From NCBI RefSeq assembly GCF_039542385.1, contig NZ_BAABIA010000004.1, positions 310,001 through 374,000 on the forward strand: 64,000 bases of DNA. Direction: 5' to 3'. The notes below the pieces were generated by a model. The model made no database searches and was not told the DNA's origin. It worked only from the letters and a program-made list of their open reading frames with translations. Origin of the DNA: Prosthecobacter algae (GTDB taxonomy: Bacteria; Verrucomicrobiota; Verrucomicrobiia; Verrucomicrobiales; Verrucomicrobiaceae). Below are positions 1-8,946 of this stretch, one piece after another (the first letter of the stretch is position 1; each line of letters begins with the position of its first letter). A program made the translations under genes and the position numbers.

Positions 1-2
1 TG

Positions 3-1112
3 GGGGCCTACCCCATCGGGGATCTGATGTGGCATCGCGGCACCTTTGCAGAAACGTTCAGGGGCATCACCAGCCACTCGCTCGTTGTCTCGATGAAGTA
101 TGGTGAGAGCGATTTTTTCCGCTACCTGCCGCTGAACCGGAATTTCTTCCGTACGCCTCTGGCCAAGATTGTCGAGCTGCAGACCCGCCGGGAATACGAG
201 GGTTGCGGTGAGTATCCCAGCTTCACCGGCTGGATGTATGAGCGCTATGTCCGCGAGCTGAAGCAGGCGGAGAATGTCATCGGCTGCATGGTCTGGTGCC
301 AGACGGGCGGTTGGGTGCCGTTTCGGCGGCTGGCCTTTCTGGATCGTGAAGCCCTGTGGAATGATTTGAACACCTTTGTCACCATCCGGCTGATCCGCGA
401 GGGGACCCTGGTGGAAGATGCGGTGCATGCCTTTGCCAAAGAGCGTCAGCTGGGAGATCCGGATGCCCTGCTGGAATTGTTGCGGCTGTCTGATGAATGC
501 GTGCGTGAGCTTCTGTATGTGGAGGAGTTCGCCCAGCAAAAGCTCTTCTTTCGTCGTGTGCGCATCCCCCCCATGCTGACGGTCTATTGGGGAAACTTGT
601 TTGTCAGCCACAGCATCCGCAAGCTGCTGCGCTACTTTGTCCGGGATGCCGACGCGGCCTTGCGCAGTGCCCGCCGCTGCATGGACAACCTGGATGCCAT
701 GATCCCCCTGGCGGTGCGAGCCGGTGTGCCGGTGGCCGATTTTGAATACATGCGGGATACCTTCCGCCTGCTGGCCCTGGCCAGGGAGTATTATTTTGCC
801 GAGGATGTGAATGACATTGAAGAGCGCATCGCAGCCGCAAAGACTGCCTACAAGGCCAAGTATAACAAACGCGGCCTGCGCGCTCGCTACCGGGTGAAGA
901 CCGACTTCAAACCGCTGCTCCTCAATCCCCGCCATCTGGGCTGGGCCATTCGTTTTCTCATGCGCCGCCAGCGCGGGTACCGCGTGGTGGACAGACTAAT
1001 CATCCTGAGTGCGCTCTCGCTCATTTATCGCTTCATCGCAGCCCGCAGGCCTCATTGGATTCCCGGCTTTGCCTCCAAAAGTGCCATGGGGGTGGATGTG
1101 GTTTTTCGCTGA
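3..1112 (+). CDS. C-terminal part of a glycoside-hydrolase-like protein (5' end outside window)
   Basis: The reading frame is open from the first bases of the window, so the ATG at 27 is probably internal and the gene starts upstream. About 370 residues are visible, without membrane segments. The block around residues 35-150 (ELQ..REYEG, then a Trp-rich stretch, then WNDLNTF) resembles in outline the region of GH67 alpha-glucuronidases where ELQ..QEY precedes a conserved Trp segment. That is a weak recollection-based match. The remaining 220 residues are helical, rich in Arg and Leu, and unassigned. The gene ends 72 bases before the next gene on the same strand. A carbohydrate-degradation role fits the neighbourhood but is inference. 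Confidence 0.5.
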   Translation, partial: GAYPIGDLMWHRGTFAETFRGITSHSLVVSMKYGESDFFRYLPLNRNFFRTPLAKIVELQTRREYEGCGEYPSFTGWMYERYVRELKQAENVIGCMVWCQTGGWVPFRRLAFLDREALWNDLNTFVTIRLIREGTLVEDAVHAFAKERQLGDPDALLELLRLSDECVRELLYVEEFAQQKLFFRRVRIPPMLTVYWGNLFVSHSIRKLLRYFVRDADAALRSARRCMDNLDAMIPLAVRAGVPVADFEYMRDTFRLLALAREYYFAEDVNDIEERIAAAKTAYKAKYNKRGLRARYRVKTDFKPLLLNPRHLGWAIRFLMRRQRGYRVVDRLIILSALSLIYRFIAARRPHWIPGFASKSAMGVDVVFR

Positions 1113-1184
1113 GCCTCATCGGGGCATGGCACATTGCATTCCAAGGATTGCGGTCTCCACACGTTTGGTTTGGGACACTCCGCC

Positions 1185-3506
1185 ATGCCTCGCTTTCTTT
1201 TTGCCCTCCTTCTTATTTCTTCTGCACTTGCGGCAGCCACTGTTGATGAGGCTATCCTGGCCACCAAAAAATGGGATAACCAATTGTATCGTCATCAGGT
1301 AAAACCTGTCTGGCTGGATGAAGATCATTTTTGGTATCGTGTTCAGACCGGGCCTAAAAGTGAGGAATACGTTCTCATTGATGCACAAAAGGGGACACGT
1401 CAGGCGTCGCCCACTCGGCAGGGCATCGGTCTCCCGCCTCACGAATCGCTGAAGGCATCTGAGAGCAAGGAGAAGATCCATCCCTCCGGCAATGGCAGCG
1501 CCACCACCATCGTGTTTCACAACCGTCTGTCTCAGCCCGTGCACATGTTCTGGATCGACGCGAAAGGCAAACATCACGACTACAAGGCCCTAGCTCCAGG
1601 GAAGACCTTTCGGCAAAACACCTTTGAGGATCATGTCTGGCTGGTCAAAGACGACAAGGGGCAGCCTTTGACGGTCGTCAGCGCCCGGGCTGAACCTCTG
1701 GAGGTGGAAATTGATGCCGCTTCCCGGGCTTTGACCGAGGCGGCTCCGCCAAAACCTAAGGCAGGCGAGGTCAAATCCCCCAATGGCCAGTGGTCTGCAA
1801 GTGTGGAGCATGGGCGGCTGATCTTGAAGGAAGAGAGCACCGGCAAAACTTTGCCGGTGATGACTGGTGGAGAACCTCATCCTCCCTTTCAAGGCGGCAT
1901 CACTTGGGCTCCCGATTCTTCCAGTCTGGTGGTCTCCTGTGCAGAGAATTGGGTGAAACGCCGCATCTCACTGCTCTACTCGTCTCCTTCGGATCAGGTG
2001 GAGCCCAGGAGAAAGGAGATCGATTATCCCAAGCCGGGCGATCCGCTGCCCAAGCCCGTGCCTGTCATTGTCAGGCTGACGGCGAACGGCTGCGAATCGA
2101 AGGTGGTGAAGACAGACCTGTTTTCAAATCCCTTCATCCAGACCGACCGTCTGGATATTCGCTGGGCACCGGACAGCCGTGAGTTTTACTTCGACTACAA
2201 CCAGCGCGGGCATCAGCTGTACCGCATCATCGGGGTGGATGCATTCACGGCGGCCAGCCGTACTGTGGTAGAGGAGACCAGCACGACTTTTATTGACCAT
2301 ACTCAGAAAACCTGGCGTCATTGGCTGCCGAAAAGCGGTGAACTGCTCTGGATGAGCGAGCGTGACGGCTGGTGCCATCTGTGGCTGTATGACAGTGGCA
2401 CAGGCAAGGTGAAGCGGCAGGTCACGAAGGGGGAATGGGTGCTGCGCAAGGTACTGCATGTGGATGAGGAGAAGGGGCAGGTCTGGTTCATGGCCGCTGG
2501 CCTGAGAAAAGGGGAGGATCCTTATCATCAGCATCTTTGCCGCATCCAGGTGGACGGTTCTGGATTCCGTCAACTGACCGAGGGGGACGGGCTGCATGAG
2601 ATTGTCTGGTCGCCGAACAAAAAGTATTTCGTGGATTCTTGGTCGCGGGCGGATCTACCACCCGTCACGGAGCTGCGTCGCAGTGAAGATGGCGGCTTGG
2701 TCTGTGGCCTGGAAGTGGCCGATGCCAAAGCCCTGCTGGCCACAGGCTGGCAGATGCCCGAGAGGTTCGTCGCCAAAGGCCGCGATGGCCAGACGGACAT
2801 CCACGGGATCATCATCCGCCCATCATCCTTTGATCCTGCTAAAAAGTACCCAGTGGTGGAACAGATCTATGCCGGACCTCACAGCGCGTTTGTTCCGAAG
2901 TCATTCGGCACTCTCGCCCGGCAGCACCGGATGGCCGAACTCGGATTCATCGTCGTGCAGGCCGACGGAATAGGGACCAATCATCGGGGCAAAAAGTTCC
3001 ATGATGTGTGCTGGAAAAATCTCAAAGACGCAGGCTTCCCGGACCGCATTGCCTGGATCAAGGCTGCCGCCCAGTCACGGCCTTGGATGGATCTTCAGCG
3101 GGTGGGCATTTACGGTGGCAGTGCCGGTGGCCAGAGCGCCATGCGCGCTTTGCTGGATCACCACGACTTTTACCAGGCGGCTGTGGCAGACTGCGGCTGT
3201 CATGACAATCGCATGGACAAAATCTGGTGGAATGAGCAGTGGCTGGGCTGGCCTGTGGATGACAGTTACAAGAAGAATTCCAACGTCGAGGATGCTGGCA
3301 AACTTCAGGGGCAGCTCCTGCTGATCGTTGGAGAAGTGGATGACAACGTGGATCCCGCCACCACTTTTCAGGTGGTCAATGCCCTGCAAAAAGCGGGCAA
3401 AAGTTTTGAATTCATGCCTATCATCGGCGCTGGGCATGGAGCGGCGGAGACGCCTTTTGGCACGAGGCTGCAGATGAACTTTTTGGTGAAACATCTGCAC
3501 CCCTGA
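1185..3506 (+). CDS. Secreted S9 (dipeptidyl peptidase IV-like) serine peptidase with a VHL-like inserted domain
   Basis: This encodes a 773-residue exported peptidase of the S9B/DPP4 family, which removes dipeptides from peptide N termini. The ATG at 1185 is chosen because it starts a clear signal peptide (MPRFLFALLLISSALAAA); the in-frame ATG at 1134 would add 17 non-hydrophobic residues. The N-terminal part is a beta-propeller. The C-terminal alpha/beta hydrolase has the nucleophile in GGSAGG (Ser646), an acid in EVDDNVD (about Asp719/720) and His751 in GAGHG. Residues about 105-170 are an insert that matches the beta domain of the von Hippel-Lindau protein (VHMFWID, Y..L.PG, HVWLV). The domain's role here is unknown. 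It stands alone, followed by a sulfatase on the same strand. Confidence 0.9.
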   Translation: MPRFLFALLLISSALAAATVDEAILATKKWDNQLYRHQVKPVWLDEDHFWYRVQTGPKSEEYVLIDAQKGTRQASPTRQGIGLPPHESLKASESKEKIHPSGNGSATTIVFHNRLSQPVHMFWIDAKGKHHDYKALAPGKTFRQNTFEDHVWLVKDDKGQPLTVVSARAEPLEVEIDAASRALTEAAPPKPKAGEVKSPNGQWSASVEHGRLILKEESTGKTLPVMTGGEPHPPFQGGITWAPDSSSLVVSCAENWVKRRISLLYSSPSDQVEPRRKEIDYPKPGDPLPKPVPVIVRLTANGCESKVVKTDLFSNPFIQTDRLDIRWAPDSREFYFDYNQRGHQLYRIIGVDAFTAASRTVVEETSTTFIDHTQKTWRHWLPKSGELLWMSERDGWCHLWLYDSGTGKVKRQVTKGEWVLRKVLHVDEEKGQVWFMAAGLRKGEDPYHQHLCRIQVDGSGFRQLTEGDGLHEIVWSPNKKYFVDSWSRADLPPVTELRRSEDGGLVCGLEVADAKALLATGWQMPERFVAKGRDGQTDIHGIIIRPSSFDPAKKYPVVEQIYAGPHSAFVPKSFGTLARQHRMAELGFIVVQADGIGTNHRGKKFHDVCWKNLKDAGFPDRIAWIKAAAQSRPWMDLQRVGIYGGSAGGQSAMRALLDHHDFYQAAVADCGCHDNRMDKIWWNEQWLGWPVDDSYKKNSNVEDAGKLQGQLLLIVGEVDDNVDPATTFQVVNALQKAGKSFEFMPIIGAGHGAAETPFGTRLQMNFLVKHLHP

Positions 3507-3576
3507 GCAAAGGCTGCGGGAGGAGACATTTCAGGAAATGTAAGGTCAGTGGCTTCGTTTGAGAGCTGACCCTACC

Positions 3577-4968
3577 ATGGCCATGAAACGTCTTCTTTTC
3601 ACACTTCTCGGCCTTGGGCTTTTCACGGTGTCACTCTGCGCCGAGCCTGAACGCCCCAACTTCATCATCATCTTGGCCGACGACCTGGGTTGGTCAGACC
3701 TCGGCTGCTATGGAAACACGTTTAACGAAACGCCGAACCTGGACCGTCTGGCACGTGAGGGCATGCGGTTCACCCAGTTTTATGCAGGCCCCGTCTGCTC
3801 CCCCACCCGGGCCAATCTGCAAAGCGGGCAGGATCAGGCTCGTTTCGGCATCACTCAGCACATTCCGGGACACCGTCGCCCTTTTGCCAAACTGACCGAT
3901 CCTGTGGTGGCCTCGCACTTGCCGTTGGAGGTGGAAACTTATGCGGAACGCCTCAGCACTTCTGGTTATGTCACCGGTTACTTTGGCAAATGGCATCTGG
4001 GCAAGGAAGGTTATGGCCCGCAGGATCAAGGCTGGCAAACCGTGATGGAATGCCAGGGGCACACTCAGCCTGCCAATGTCACCGGGACAGGCCAATCGCA
4101 GAGAACAGCCGACTATCTGACGGGCAAGGCGGAGGCGTTCATTGCGGCCCATCGGGAGCGTCCCTTTGTGATCCAGCTTTCGCATTACGCCGTGCATATC
4201 CCGCTTTCCACCACACCGGAATTGCAGAAGAAGTACGAGGCCAAAAAGCCCATGACTGGCTACCCCAGCAATCCTCTCTATGCAGGTCTGCTGGAAGAGC
4301 TGGACCAGAGTGTGGGCCGTGTGATGAATGCCGTGGATGCGGCCGGGCTGGCAGAAAAGACACTCATCCTTTTCCTTTCCGACAATGGCGGCATCGAGCA
4401 TGAGCAGAGCGGACGCGTCGTGACCTCCAACCGGCCTCTGCGTGGAGAAAAAGGCACTCTGTATGAAGGCGGCATCCGCATCCCCGCCATCGCCCGCTGG
4501 CCAGGACGTGTGCCGCCCGGCAGCGAATGCCACACCCCCGTGATCACCATGGACGTCTATCCCACCCTCACGGAACTGGGGGATGTTCAGCCATTGGCGG
4601 GCCAGCCGCAGGATGGTGTGAGCCTGGCGGCCATGCTGAGAAATCCGGAAGCCAAGATCGCGCGTGACACTCTCTTCTGGCATCTGCCGCATTACCATCA
4701 TGGCACTCCGGCCAGCGCGATTCGTCAGGGAGGCTGGAAACTCATCGAGTTTTATGAAACGGATTCGGTGCAGCTTTATAGGCTCGATTCAGATCCTTCT
4801 GAAGCGCGGGATCTGGCTGCGGCGGAGCCTGCCAAGGTGGCCAAGCTTCGCGCGGATCTCGCCGAATGGCGGACTCAGGTGAATGCGCAGATGCCCGTGG
4901 CCAATCCCAATCATGACCCGGCCAGAGCTGATGAACTGGCCAAAGGAAAGAAGAATGCGGAGAACTGA
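3577..4968 (+). CDS. Secreted type I sulfatase (arylsulfatase family)
   Basis: A 463-residue sulfatase that hydrolyses sulfate esters, probably on sulfated polysaccharide in the periplasm or outside the cell. A signal peptide (MKRLLFTLLGLGLFTVSLCA) follows ATG codons at 3577 and 3583; either may be the start, and there is no clear Shine-Dalgarno. The metal-binding LADDLGWSD motif lies near the N terminus. The formylglycine signature C-S-P-T-R is at Cys74, followed by FGKWHLG and SDNGG. All are expected for an active enzyme, which needs a formylglycine-generating enzyme not in this window. It is convergent with a second sulfatase 41 bases away. The substrate cannot be read from sequence. Confidence 0.93.
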   Translation: MAMKRLLFTLLGLGLFTVSLCAEPERPNFIIILADDLGWSDLGCYGNTFNETPNLDRLAREGMRFTQFYAGPVCSPTRANLQSGQDQARFGITQHIPGHRRPFAKLTDPVVASHLPLEVETYAERLSTSGYVTGYFGKWHLGKEGYGPQDQGWQTVMECQGHTQPANVTGTGQSQRTADYLTGKAEAFIAAHRERPFVIQLSHYAVHIPLSTTPELQKKYEAKKPMTGYPSNPLYAGLLEELDQSVGRVMNAVDAAGLAEKTLILFLSDNGGIEHEQSGRVVTSNRPLRGEKGTLYEGGIRIPAIARWPGRVPPGSECHTPVITMDVYPTLTELGDVQPLAGQPQDGVSLAAMLRNPEAKIARDTLFWHLPHYHHGTPASAIRQGGWKLIEFYETDSVQLYRLDSDPSEARDLAAAEPAKVAKLRADLAEWRTQVNAQMPVANPNHDPARADELAKGKKNAEN

Positions 4969-5009
4969 GTTCCGCGATGCCAGCAAGGCTGGCGAAGGGA
5001 AGGGGAGTC

Positions 5010-6518
5010 TCAAGGTTGGGTCACGCCTGGCACCGTCAGAGGAAAGATGGCGTTGTCGGCCATTTCCTGTTTCAGCAGCGCTTCCGCCTGCTGGACGATC
5101 TCAGGATGCGTTGCCGCGATGTCAGCAGATTCCGCCGGGTCTTTGGACAAGTCGTAGAGTTCCCAGGCCCCTGGAGACTTGGTCTTCAGTTTCTGGCGGA
5201 CGGCCTTCATGTCGCCCAGGCGCACGGCCACCTGGCCTTCGTATTCTGGGAACACCCACAGCAGCGGCTTCGTTCGTTCCTGTTTCTGCCCGCTGGTGAG
5301 GGCTGTCCAGAGGCTTTGCCCATCCAATCCGGCGGGGGCTTTCAGGCCTGCGGCCTCACACAGCGTGGGAAACCAGTCGGCAAAAAAGCCGGGAGTTTCA
5401 TTGACGCTGCCAGCAGGGATACGGCCCGGAAGCCGGGCGATCATGGGTACGCGGATGCCGCCTTCATACACGCTTCCTTTGTAACCGCGGAGGCCGGCGG
5501 TGCTGTTAAAAAACGCCGCATCCACGCCGCCCACATGGAAGTGTGTTTTGGCGGAACGCGGGTGGGTGGTGCCATTGTCGCTGGTGAAAATGATCAGCGT
5601 GTTTTCAGCCACACCCGCTTTGTCCAGGGCGGTCATCACACGGCCCACATAGCTGTCCAGATCCGAGATCATGGCGGCATAGCCTGCGCGTGGACGCGGA
5701 TGGGGGACGTAGCCGTTCTGGCCCCGGTAAGGTTCCGTATCCCACTCTTCTGGAAACCTTTCCACGGATTCACGGGGCGGGTGCATGGAGACATGCGGCT
5801 CGATGAAGGCGAGGTAGAGAAAGAAGGGCTTGGCCGCCTGGGCCTGGATGAACTTTTCCGCCTCCTGGATCATCAGCTTGGGGGCATAGGTTTCGCCGAT
5901 CCAGTCCTCCATCTTCACCTCGCCTTCCGGCTGTTTTCCATGGCCGGGCACGGGCTTGGTGTTGATGATGACTTTCTCCGAATTGCGCCAGAGATATTCG
6001 GGATAAAAGCTGTGCGCCAGGGACTGGCAGTTGTAGCCAAAAAACAGATCGAAGCCCTTTTTGTTAGGCTCGCCCGTGCTTCCCACCGGGCCCAGGCCCC
6101 ATTTTCCCAGGGCTCCTGTTGTATAACCAGCTTTTTGAAAAGTCTGCGCAAGGGTCACCGCCTGTTCCGAGAGCGGATACTGCCCCTCGGTAAACTGGGG
6201 CAGGAGTTTGGGGGCAGGGAGGTTGCCACGAATTTCGGCATGCCCCAGGTGTTTGCCCGTCATCAGCACACAGCGCGATGGGGCGCACACAGGGGCCCCA
6301 GAATAGTGCCGGGTGAAGCGGGAACCCTCTTTTGCGAGGCGGTCCAGATGCGGTGTGGGGATCTTTTTCTGGCCATAGCTCCCCAGCTCTCCCCAGCCAA
6401 GGTCATCGGCCAGGATGAAAACGACATTCAAGGGTTTGTCACCCGCTGCCCCAAACAGGCCTGTGCCCGTCAGGCTAAAGGTGGCGAGGGCAAAAAGGAA
6501 AAAACGCAGACGTTTCAT
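5010..6518 (-). CDS. Secreted type I sulfatase (arylsulfatase A-like)
   Basis: A 502-residue sulfatase with an N-terminal signal peptide (MKRLRFFLFALATFSLTGTGLFGA). The metal-site motif ILADDLGWGELG, the formylglycine core C-A-P-S-R at Cys78, LGKWGLG and TSDNGTTHP are all present. The KWGLG form rather than KWHLG places it in a different subgroup from the convergent sulfatase next door, so the two are not recent duplicates and may act on different linkages. The gene is 30 bases downstream of the sugar isomerase-like gene on the same strand and could be its transcriptional neighbour. Formylglycine maturation is required. Confidence 0.93.
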   Translation of the reverse strand: MKRLRFFLFALATFSLTGTGLFGAAGDKPLNVVFILADDLGWGELGSYGQKKIPTPHLDRLAKEGSRFTRHYSGAPVCAPSRCVLMTGKHLGHAEIRGNLPAPKLLPQFTEGQYPLSEQAVTLAQTFQKAGYTTGALGKWGLGPVGSTGEPNKKGFDLFFGYNCQSLAHSFYPEYLWRNSEKVIINTKPVPGHGKQPEGEVKMEDWIGETYAPKLMIQEAEKFIQAQAAKPFFLYLAFIEPHVSMHPPRESVERFPEEWDTEPYRGQNGYVPHPRPRAGYAAMISDLDSYVGRVMTALDKAGVAENTLIIFTSDNGTTHPRSAKTHFHVGGVDAAFFNSTAGLRGYKGSVYEGGIRVPMIARLPGRIPAGSVNETPGFFADWFPTLCEAAGLKAPAGLDGQSLWTALTSGQKQERTKPLLWVFPEYEGQVAVRLGDMKAVRQKLKTKSPGAWELYDLSKDPAESADIAATHPEIVQQAEALLKQEMADNAIFPLTVPGVTQP

Positions 6519-6547
6519 CCTGCCTTCAACGTTTCGTCAAAGGACGA

Positions 6548-7363
6548 TCACACGTAAAGTTGGCGGTAAGATTCGGTGATTTTGCCCAGGTATTCGTCCT
6601 GGTCCATGGCCCAGTAACGATGCGAAAAGATCTCGACCTCCCGGGGGCCTTTGTAGCCGGTGGCATCCACCCAGTCTGAAATCTGGCGGATGGGGATGCA
6701 GCCTTCACCCATCAGGCCGCGATCATTCAGAAAGTCTGTCGTCGGAGTTTTCCAGTCGCAGATGTGGAAGGCAAAGAGTCGCTTCTGGGCGGCAGTGAAC
6801 TCAATCTGATGCTGCAGTTCCGGATCCCACCAGATGTGGTAAACGTCTGCGGCAATGCCCAGCATGTCTGGAGAGCCCAGAGCATCGCAGATGTCATTGG
6901 CCTGGCGCATGGTGTTCACGGCGCTGCGGTCATCCGCATACATGGGGTGCAGGGGCTCGATGCCCAGCTTCACTCCCGCCGCTTCGGCGTCTGGCAGGAC
7001 GGCGGCGATGCCATCGGCAATCTGCTTTCTTGATTCTTCCAGCGACTGTCCAGGGACTGCGCCGCAGACGAGGACGATCAGAGGTGCGCCCAGGGCCTGG
7101 GCTTCCTCAATGCAGCGGCGATTGTCATCAATGGCCTTCTGGCGGCCTTCGGCGGACGATGCCGGGAAGAAACCTCCCCGGCAGAGGCTGACGATGTCCA
7201 GCCCAGCTTCGCGGGCCTGTTTGCCGACCACCGCCGGATTTCGACCTTCCAAATTATAGCGCCAGAAGGTGATGCCCCCCACGCCGGCAGCGGCATAACG
7301 GGAGATGCATTCTTCTGTGGTCCAGGGCTTGGTGGTGATGGTGTGGATGCAGAGGCGGCGCAT
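6548..7363 (-). CDS. Sugar phosphate isomerase/epimerase-like TIM-barrel protein
   Basis: A 271-residue protein of the xylose isomerase-like TIM-barrel superfamily (IolE / hydroxypyruvate isomerase type). It has no signal peptide, so it is cytosolic. Typical family features are seen: an N-terminal strand ending in HTIT, a central GIEPLHP segment with the metal-binding Glu, then the D.YHIWWD and AFHICDWK motifs supplying further metal ligands. The start lies 7 bases from the stop of floA on the same strand, so it probably belongs to the nfeD-floA transcript. The substrate is unknown; a sugar released by the neighbouring sulfatases or hydrolases is a guess. Confidence 0.85.
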   Translation of the reverse strand: MRRLCIHTITTKPWTTEECISRYAAAGVGGITFWRYNLEGRNPAVVGKQAREAGLDIVSLCRGGFFPASSAEGRQKAIDDNRRCIEEAQALGAPLIVLVCGAVPGQSLEESRKQIADGIAAVLPDAEAAGVKLGIEPLHPMYADDRSAVNTMRQANDICDALGSPDMLGIAADVYHIWWDPELQHQIEFTAAQKRLFAFHICDWKTPTTDFLNDRGLMGEGCIPIRQISDWVDATGYKGPREVEIFSHRYWAMDQDEYLGKITESYRQLYV

Positions 7364-7369
7364 GAGTCC

Positions 7370-8386
7370 TCAGGATTGAGGGGACCCGGTCGCCGTGCCA
7401 GCAATTTTTGCGCGCATGTCGGTGTCTGCCGCGATGTTTTTGTAACGGGCAAAGTCCATGATGCCGAGATTGCCATTGCGGAAGGCTTCGGCCATGGCCA
7501 TCGGGATCTGGGCTTCGGCCTCGACGACGCGGGCGCGCATTTCCTGGGTGCGGGCGGCCATTTCCTGCTCCACGGCCACAGCGGCGGCACGGCGCACTTC
7601 GGCATTGGCCTGGGCGATCTTTTTGTCCGTCTCCGCCTGTTCGGCCTGGAGCTTGGCACCCACGTTTTCACCCACGTCAATGTCGGCGATATCAATGGAA
7701 AGGATCTCAAAGGCCGTGCCTGCATCTACGCCTTTGTGCAGCACCAGTTTGGAGATGCTGTCCGGATTCTCCAGCACGTCCTTGTATGAGGCGGAGGAGC
7801 CGATGCAGGTCACGATGCCTTCACCCACACGGGCGACCACGGTCTCTTCCGTGGCACCGCCGATGAAGCGGTCAAGATTGGTGCGGACAGTGACACGGGC
7901 ACGCACCCGCAGGGAGATGCCGTCTTTGGCCACGGCATCGATTTTGCCCCCGCGCCCCATGTCCGGATGAGGGCAGTCGATGACCTTGGGATTGATGCTG
8001 GTGCGCACGGCTTCCAGCACGGTCTTGGAGGTGCCTTTACAGGCAAGGTCAATGGCGCAGGCACGGCGGAAATCCAAGGGGATGCCCGCCTTGTCGGCAG
8101 CGATGAGGGAAAGGACCACATGGGTGACATCACCGCCGGAGAGGTAGTGGGCCTCAAGCTGGTCCGTGTTGATAGGAATGCCTGCCTTGGCGGAGGTGAT
8201 GCGGGTATCCACAATGAGTGCATTGGGCACTCCCCGCAGATACATGGCCAGGAGGTTGACGATGCTGACGGGGGCATTGGAAATCCGGGCCCGCAGCCAC
8301 AGATTGAAAAACTTGGCCACAATGAGGAACAGGACGAGTGCGACGATGATCGCACCCCCGACGAGAAGCAGCTGCATGTTATCCAT
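7370..8386 (-). CDS. floA: Flotillin-like protein FloA (SPFH/band-7 scaffold)
   Basis: A 338-residue bacterial flotillin of the FloA (UPF0365/YqfA) family, which organises membrane microdomains. One hydrophobic segment (about residues 5-27) anchors the N terminus. The very conserved FloA core follows: [58 protein letters not shown] and [15 protein letters not shown]. The C-terminal half is the Ala/Glu-rich flotillin coiled coil ([18 protein letters not shown]). The length is normal for the family. It follows an nfeD gene by 15 bases, the standard floA-nfeD pairing. Confidence 0.95.
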   Translation of the reverse strand: MDNMQLLLVGGAIIVALVLFLIVAKFFNLWLRARISNAPVSIVNLLAMYLRGVPNALIVDTRITSAKAGIPINTDQLEAHYLSGGDVTHVVLSLIAADKAGIPLDFRRACAIDLACKGTSKTVLEAVRTSINPKVIDCPHPDMGRGGKIDAVAKDGISLRVRARVTVRTNLDRFIGGATEETVVARVGEGIVTCIGSSASYKDVLENPDSISKLVLHKGVDAGTAFEILSIDIADIDVGENVGAKLQAEQAETDKKIAQANAEVRRAAAVAVEQEMAARTQEMRARVVEAEAQIPMAMAEAFRNGNLGIMDFARYKNIAADTDMRAKIAGTATGSPQS

Positions 8387-8401
8387 AAGAAGAGGGTCTG
8401 G

Positions 8402-8905
8402 CTAGAGGGGTTGGTGGAGGATGACGCGGACCAAAAGATTGCCCGGTTCTGAACCGGTGATGCGGAGCCGTGAACCGGCGGGGACAAAACCGTCCTCGCA
8501 GCGGACCTCGCGCCGGCTGCCATTAAACTCCGCCCGTCCGAGCGGGCGTAATTCCGTGAGGGCCACGCCCTCCGTGCCACAGGCCAGTGTTTGGGTAGAG
8601 TCGGCTGAAGGGATCTCCGCCTGGAGCGTGAATGAGCGGCTCCAAAATTTGACCGCAAAGAAGCGCAGCCAGATGAGTTGCAAGGCAGCCGAGCCGATGA
8701 TGATGCCGCAAGCCGCAGCTCCGCGTCCCCAGCTTGGCCAGCTGGAGAACTCATCGGCCGTCATGACCAGCAGCACGCCGCTCAAAACGAACAGAGCGCC
8801 CAAAATCCCGGCGATCATGCCGGGAACAAAGGTCTCCAAGATCATGAGGAGAACCCCGAGGATCACAATGATGGCGACGGTGGTGACCATGTGTAAGAGG
8901 ACCAT
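8402..8905 (-). CDS. NfeD-like membrane protein, partner of FloA
   Basis: A short NfeD protein of about 167 residues. The ATG at 8905 is preferred because it directly precedes the first membrane segment (MVLLHMVTTVAIIVILGVLLMILETFVPG). An upstream ATG at 8956 would add 17 residues of hydrophilic sequence and overlap the alcohol dehydrogenase end by 10 bases. Three to four membrane helices are followed by an OB-fold-like C-terminal domain (GTEGVALTELRPLGRAEFNG), as in the NfeD1b type that lacks the protease domain. It is the first gene of the nfeD-floA pair; NfeD proteins are thought to support flotillin assemblies. Confidence 0.9.
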   Translation of the reverse strand: MVLLHMVTTVAIIVILGVLLMILETFVPGMIAGILGALFVLSGVLLVMTADEFSSWPSWGRGAAACGIIIGSAALQLIWLRFFAVKFWSRSFTLQAEIPSADSTQTLACGTEGVALTELRPLGRAEFNGSRREVRCEDGFVPAGSRLRITGSEPGNLLVRVILHQPL

Positions 8906-8946
8906 GGAGGTTGTCTGGGGCACCGTCAAGGTACAGTCCCGGACGA

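Noticed and set aside
4977..6557. 526-codon plus-strand frame opposite the second sulfatase
   Set aside because: It lacks family motifs and mirrors the GC-rich third-base pattern of the real gene.
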